DNA of 6,802 bases from Actinomycetes bacterium (GTDB lineage: Bacteria > Actinomycetota > Actinomycetes > Propionibacteriales > Propionibacteriaceae): contig JAEYUH010000339.1 in assembly GCA_023432725.1 (NCBI GenBank), forward strand, positions 1 through 6,802. The letters run 5' to 3'. Each line of letters opens with the position of its first letter. The first letter of the stretch is position 1. The translations under genes were made by a program, and so were the position numbers. Below the pieces are notes generated by a model. It searched no databases and was not told the DNA's origin. It saw nothing but the letters and a program-made list of their open reading frames with translations. Positions 6,076 to 6,802 of the stretch are shown here, in pieces.

Positions 6076-6496
6076 CGACGTCGACGATGATGTGCATCGC
6101 GGCCTCCTCGGCGCTGGCCGCGCCCCCGTCGATCCCGACGTCGTGGCCGATGCTCTCCGGTTCGCCGTCCTCGCCCGGGTAGCCGCCGTTGGCGTCCACC
6201 AGCCTGCCGGCGCGGAGCTTGCCGACCTCGCGAGGCTCGCTCGGATCCGGGTTCCACGGGGTGTCGTCGGGGACCACCTCGGGCGCTTCCTGGGCGATCC
6301 GCTGCTCGAGGGTCTCGCCGCGGCGCATCTCGGCCGACGTGTTGCCGAAGCCCTGCGCCGGCGACCAGCGCTCGGGGGTCACGTACCCCTCGTCCAGCAC
6401 GTCGTCGACCCCGCGGTCCACCAGGGTCTCCCCGGCCTGCAACTGGTCGAGTTGCTCGGACTCCTCGGGGACAACCTCGTCGTAGTCGGCGCTCAT
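6059..6496 (-). CDS. DUF5709 domain-containing acidic protein
   Basis: 145 residues, strongly acidic and lacking hydrophobic segments. It resembles the actinobacterial DUF5709 family. Features are LVDRGVDDVLDEGYVTPERW (25-44), FGNTSAEMRRGETLEQRIAQE (50-70), the linker PWNPDPSEP (80-88), GKLRAGRLVD (92-101) and the near C-terminal block DVGIDGGAASAEEAAMHI (119-136). The family has no established function that I know of. The C-terminus ends in a run of five Asp, encoded by the same bases that carry the two pip start codons in another frame. The ATG at 6496-6494 matches where homologues begin. AGGAG (6502-6498) sits only 1 nt before it, too close for normal use, so initiation may be unusual or leaderless. 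The frame extends upstream to 6592, but that part is Gly/Arg-rich and lies in the divergent promoter. It is probably cotranscribed with pip. Confidence 0.85.
   Translation of the reverse strand: MSADYDEVVPEESEQLDQLQAGETLVDRGVDDVLDEGYVTPERWSPAQGFGNTSAEMRRGETLEQRIAQEAPEVVPDDTPWNPDPSEPREVGKLRAGRLVDANGGYPGEDGEPESIGHDVGIDGGAASAEEAAMHIIVDVDDDDD
6067..6089 (-). promoter_or_regulatory. hairpin over the pip start codons inside the DUF5709 gene
   Basis: On the minus strand, CATCGTC (6089-6083) and GACGATG (6073-6067) can pair as a 7-bp stem around a 9-nt loop. The stem contains the second pip ATG (6069-6067), and the first ATG (6075-6073) straddles loop and stem. With no SD in front of pip, this would keep pip closed until ribosomes finishing the DUF5709 gene unfold it. 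The inner TCGACGTCGA (6075-6084) is also a perfect palindrome. The pairing is seen; the coupling role is inferred, and the repeat partly follows from Asp/Val codon runs (GAC, GAT, GTC). Confidence 0.35.
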
Positions 6497-6593
6497 GCTC
6501 CTAGCCTGCCACGGCCCGGAGGAAACTGGCACCCGGCCGCCCCGCGGCGCGTCCGCCACCGCCCCCACCCCCCGGCAGCGGCCACCGGACACC

Positions 6594-6599
6594 TAGAAT
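6594..6599 (+). promoter_or_regulatory. predicted -10 element for the queuosine-precursor transporter gene
   Basis: TAGAAT is a good match to TATAAT (5 of 6) in very GC-rich surroundings. It ends 9 nt before the ATG at 6609, so transcription would start at or within about three bases of that ATG, giving a leaderless or nearly leaderless mRNA. The absence of any SD before 6609 agrees with this. No clear -35 is visible upstream. Confidence 0.6.
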
Positions 6600-6608
6600 G
6601 CGCATCCG

Positions 6609-6802
6609 ATGTCCGACTCAGCCCAGACCGTCCGCCAGCGCGGCTACTACGACCTCGTCCTCGCCGCGTTCTGCGGGCTGCTGCTGATCTCGAACATCGG
6701 CGCGACCAAGCTGATCGCGTTCGGCCCACGCGTCGAACTGGGCGGCTTCCCGATCCTCCCGATCGTGACCGACGGCGGCGCCTTCCTGTTCCCGCTGACC
6801 TA
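6609..6802 (+). CDS. queuosine precursor transporter, YhhQ/VUT family, N-terminal part (runs off the right edge)
   Basis: The first 64 codons of a membrane protein. After a short polar start (MSDSAQTVRQRGYYD), a hydrophobic helix LVLAAFCGLLLISNIGATKLI spans about 16-36. It is followed by VELGGFPILPIVTDGGAFLFPLTY (42-64 region), the family-typical re-entrant/second segment in which a FPLTY-like motif precedes a conserved Asp. COG1738 members import queuosine precursors (preQ0/preQ1) for tRNA wobble-base modification and salvage. The rest of the gene, including the conserved (V/I)xD/E motifs, is outside the window, so assignment rests on this N-terminus. A tgt or other queuosine gene downstream would fit but cannot be seen. 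The ATG at 6609 has no SD and is 9 nt after a TAGAAT box, indicating leaderless translation. It is divergent from the DUF5709 gene, with 112 bp between them. Confidence 0.8.
   Translation, partial: MSDSAQTVRQRGYYDLVLAAFCGLLLISNIGATKLIAFGPRVELGGFPILPIVTDGGAFLFPLT

Noticed and set aside
5146..6090. 314-codon plus-strand frame antisense to pip
   Set aside because: pip has an intact catalytic triad and family blocks. The antisense product is Val/Gly/Arg/Gln-rich with no recognisable domain.

Overview
The window is high-GC, gene-dense DNA with strong G/C third-position bias, GTG starts, stop/start overlaps and signs of leaderless transcription. Together with a DUF5709 protein and the gene order phoH-ybeY-corC-era-leuA, this points to an actinobacterium. 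The Propionibacteriales are a reasonable guess, but the order cannot be proven from this sequence alone. Most of it is conserved core chromosome. I see no insertion sequence, prophage, CRISPR array, tRNA or rRNA.

Layout. (1) Positions 1-274, minus strand: the first 91 codons of leuA (2-isopropylmalate synthase), running off the left edge. (2) 275-463: a regulatory leader for leuA holding a tiny Leu-Leu-Leu leader peptide and two mutually exclusive RNA hairpins, one of which covers the leuA ribosome-binding site. (3) 464-4155, minus strand: a compact operon transcribed phoH, ybeY, a CorC/HlyC-type CNNM-CBS membrane protein, era. Junctions are a 4-nt overlap, a 7-nt gap and a 4-nt overlap. (4) 4156-4238: a divergent promoter region with a perfect 7-5-7 inverted repeat on the predicted phoH promoter and a second hairpin in front of the opposite gene. 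(5) 4239-5063, plus strand: a multi-pass membrane protein resembling CPBP proteases but missing catalytic residues. (6) 5057-5081: a strong hairpin between convergent genes. (7) 5083-6496, minus strand: a proline iminopeptidase-type alpha/beta hydrolase overlapping a small acidic DUF5709 protein transcribed ahead of it. (8) 6497-6608: a divergent promoter region. (9) 6609-6802, plus strand: the start of a YhhQ-type queuosine-precursor transporter, probably from a leaderless mRNA, running off the right edge.

How the genes fit together. PhoH (ATPase), YbeY (metal-dependent RNase/rRNA maturation factor) and Era (GTPase for small-subunit assembly) form a ribosome and RNA quality-control operon, with a CorC-like membrane protein embedded in it. 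leuA lies just downstream in the same direction but appears to be controlled by its own leucine-sensing leader. The pip/DUF5709 pair looks translationally coupled. No stretch longer than 300 bases lacks a gene.

The most interesting item is the leuA leader. The 8 bases around the leuA Shine-Dalgarno are perfectly complementary to a segment that can instead pair with the end of the leader-peptide ORF. This gives a complete ribosome-stalling model of translational (not transcriptional) attenuation.
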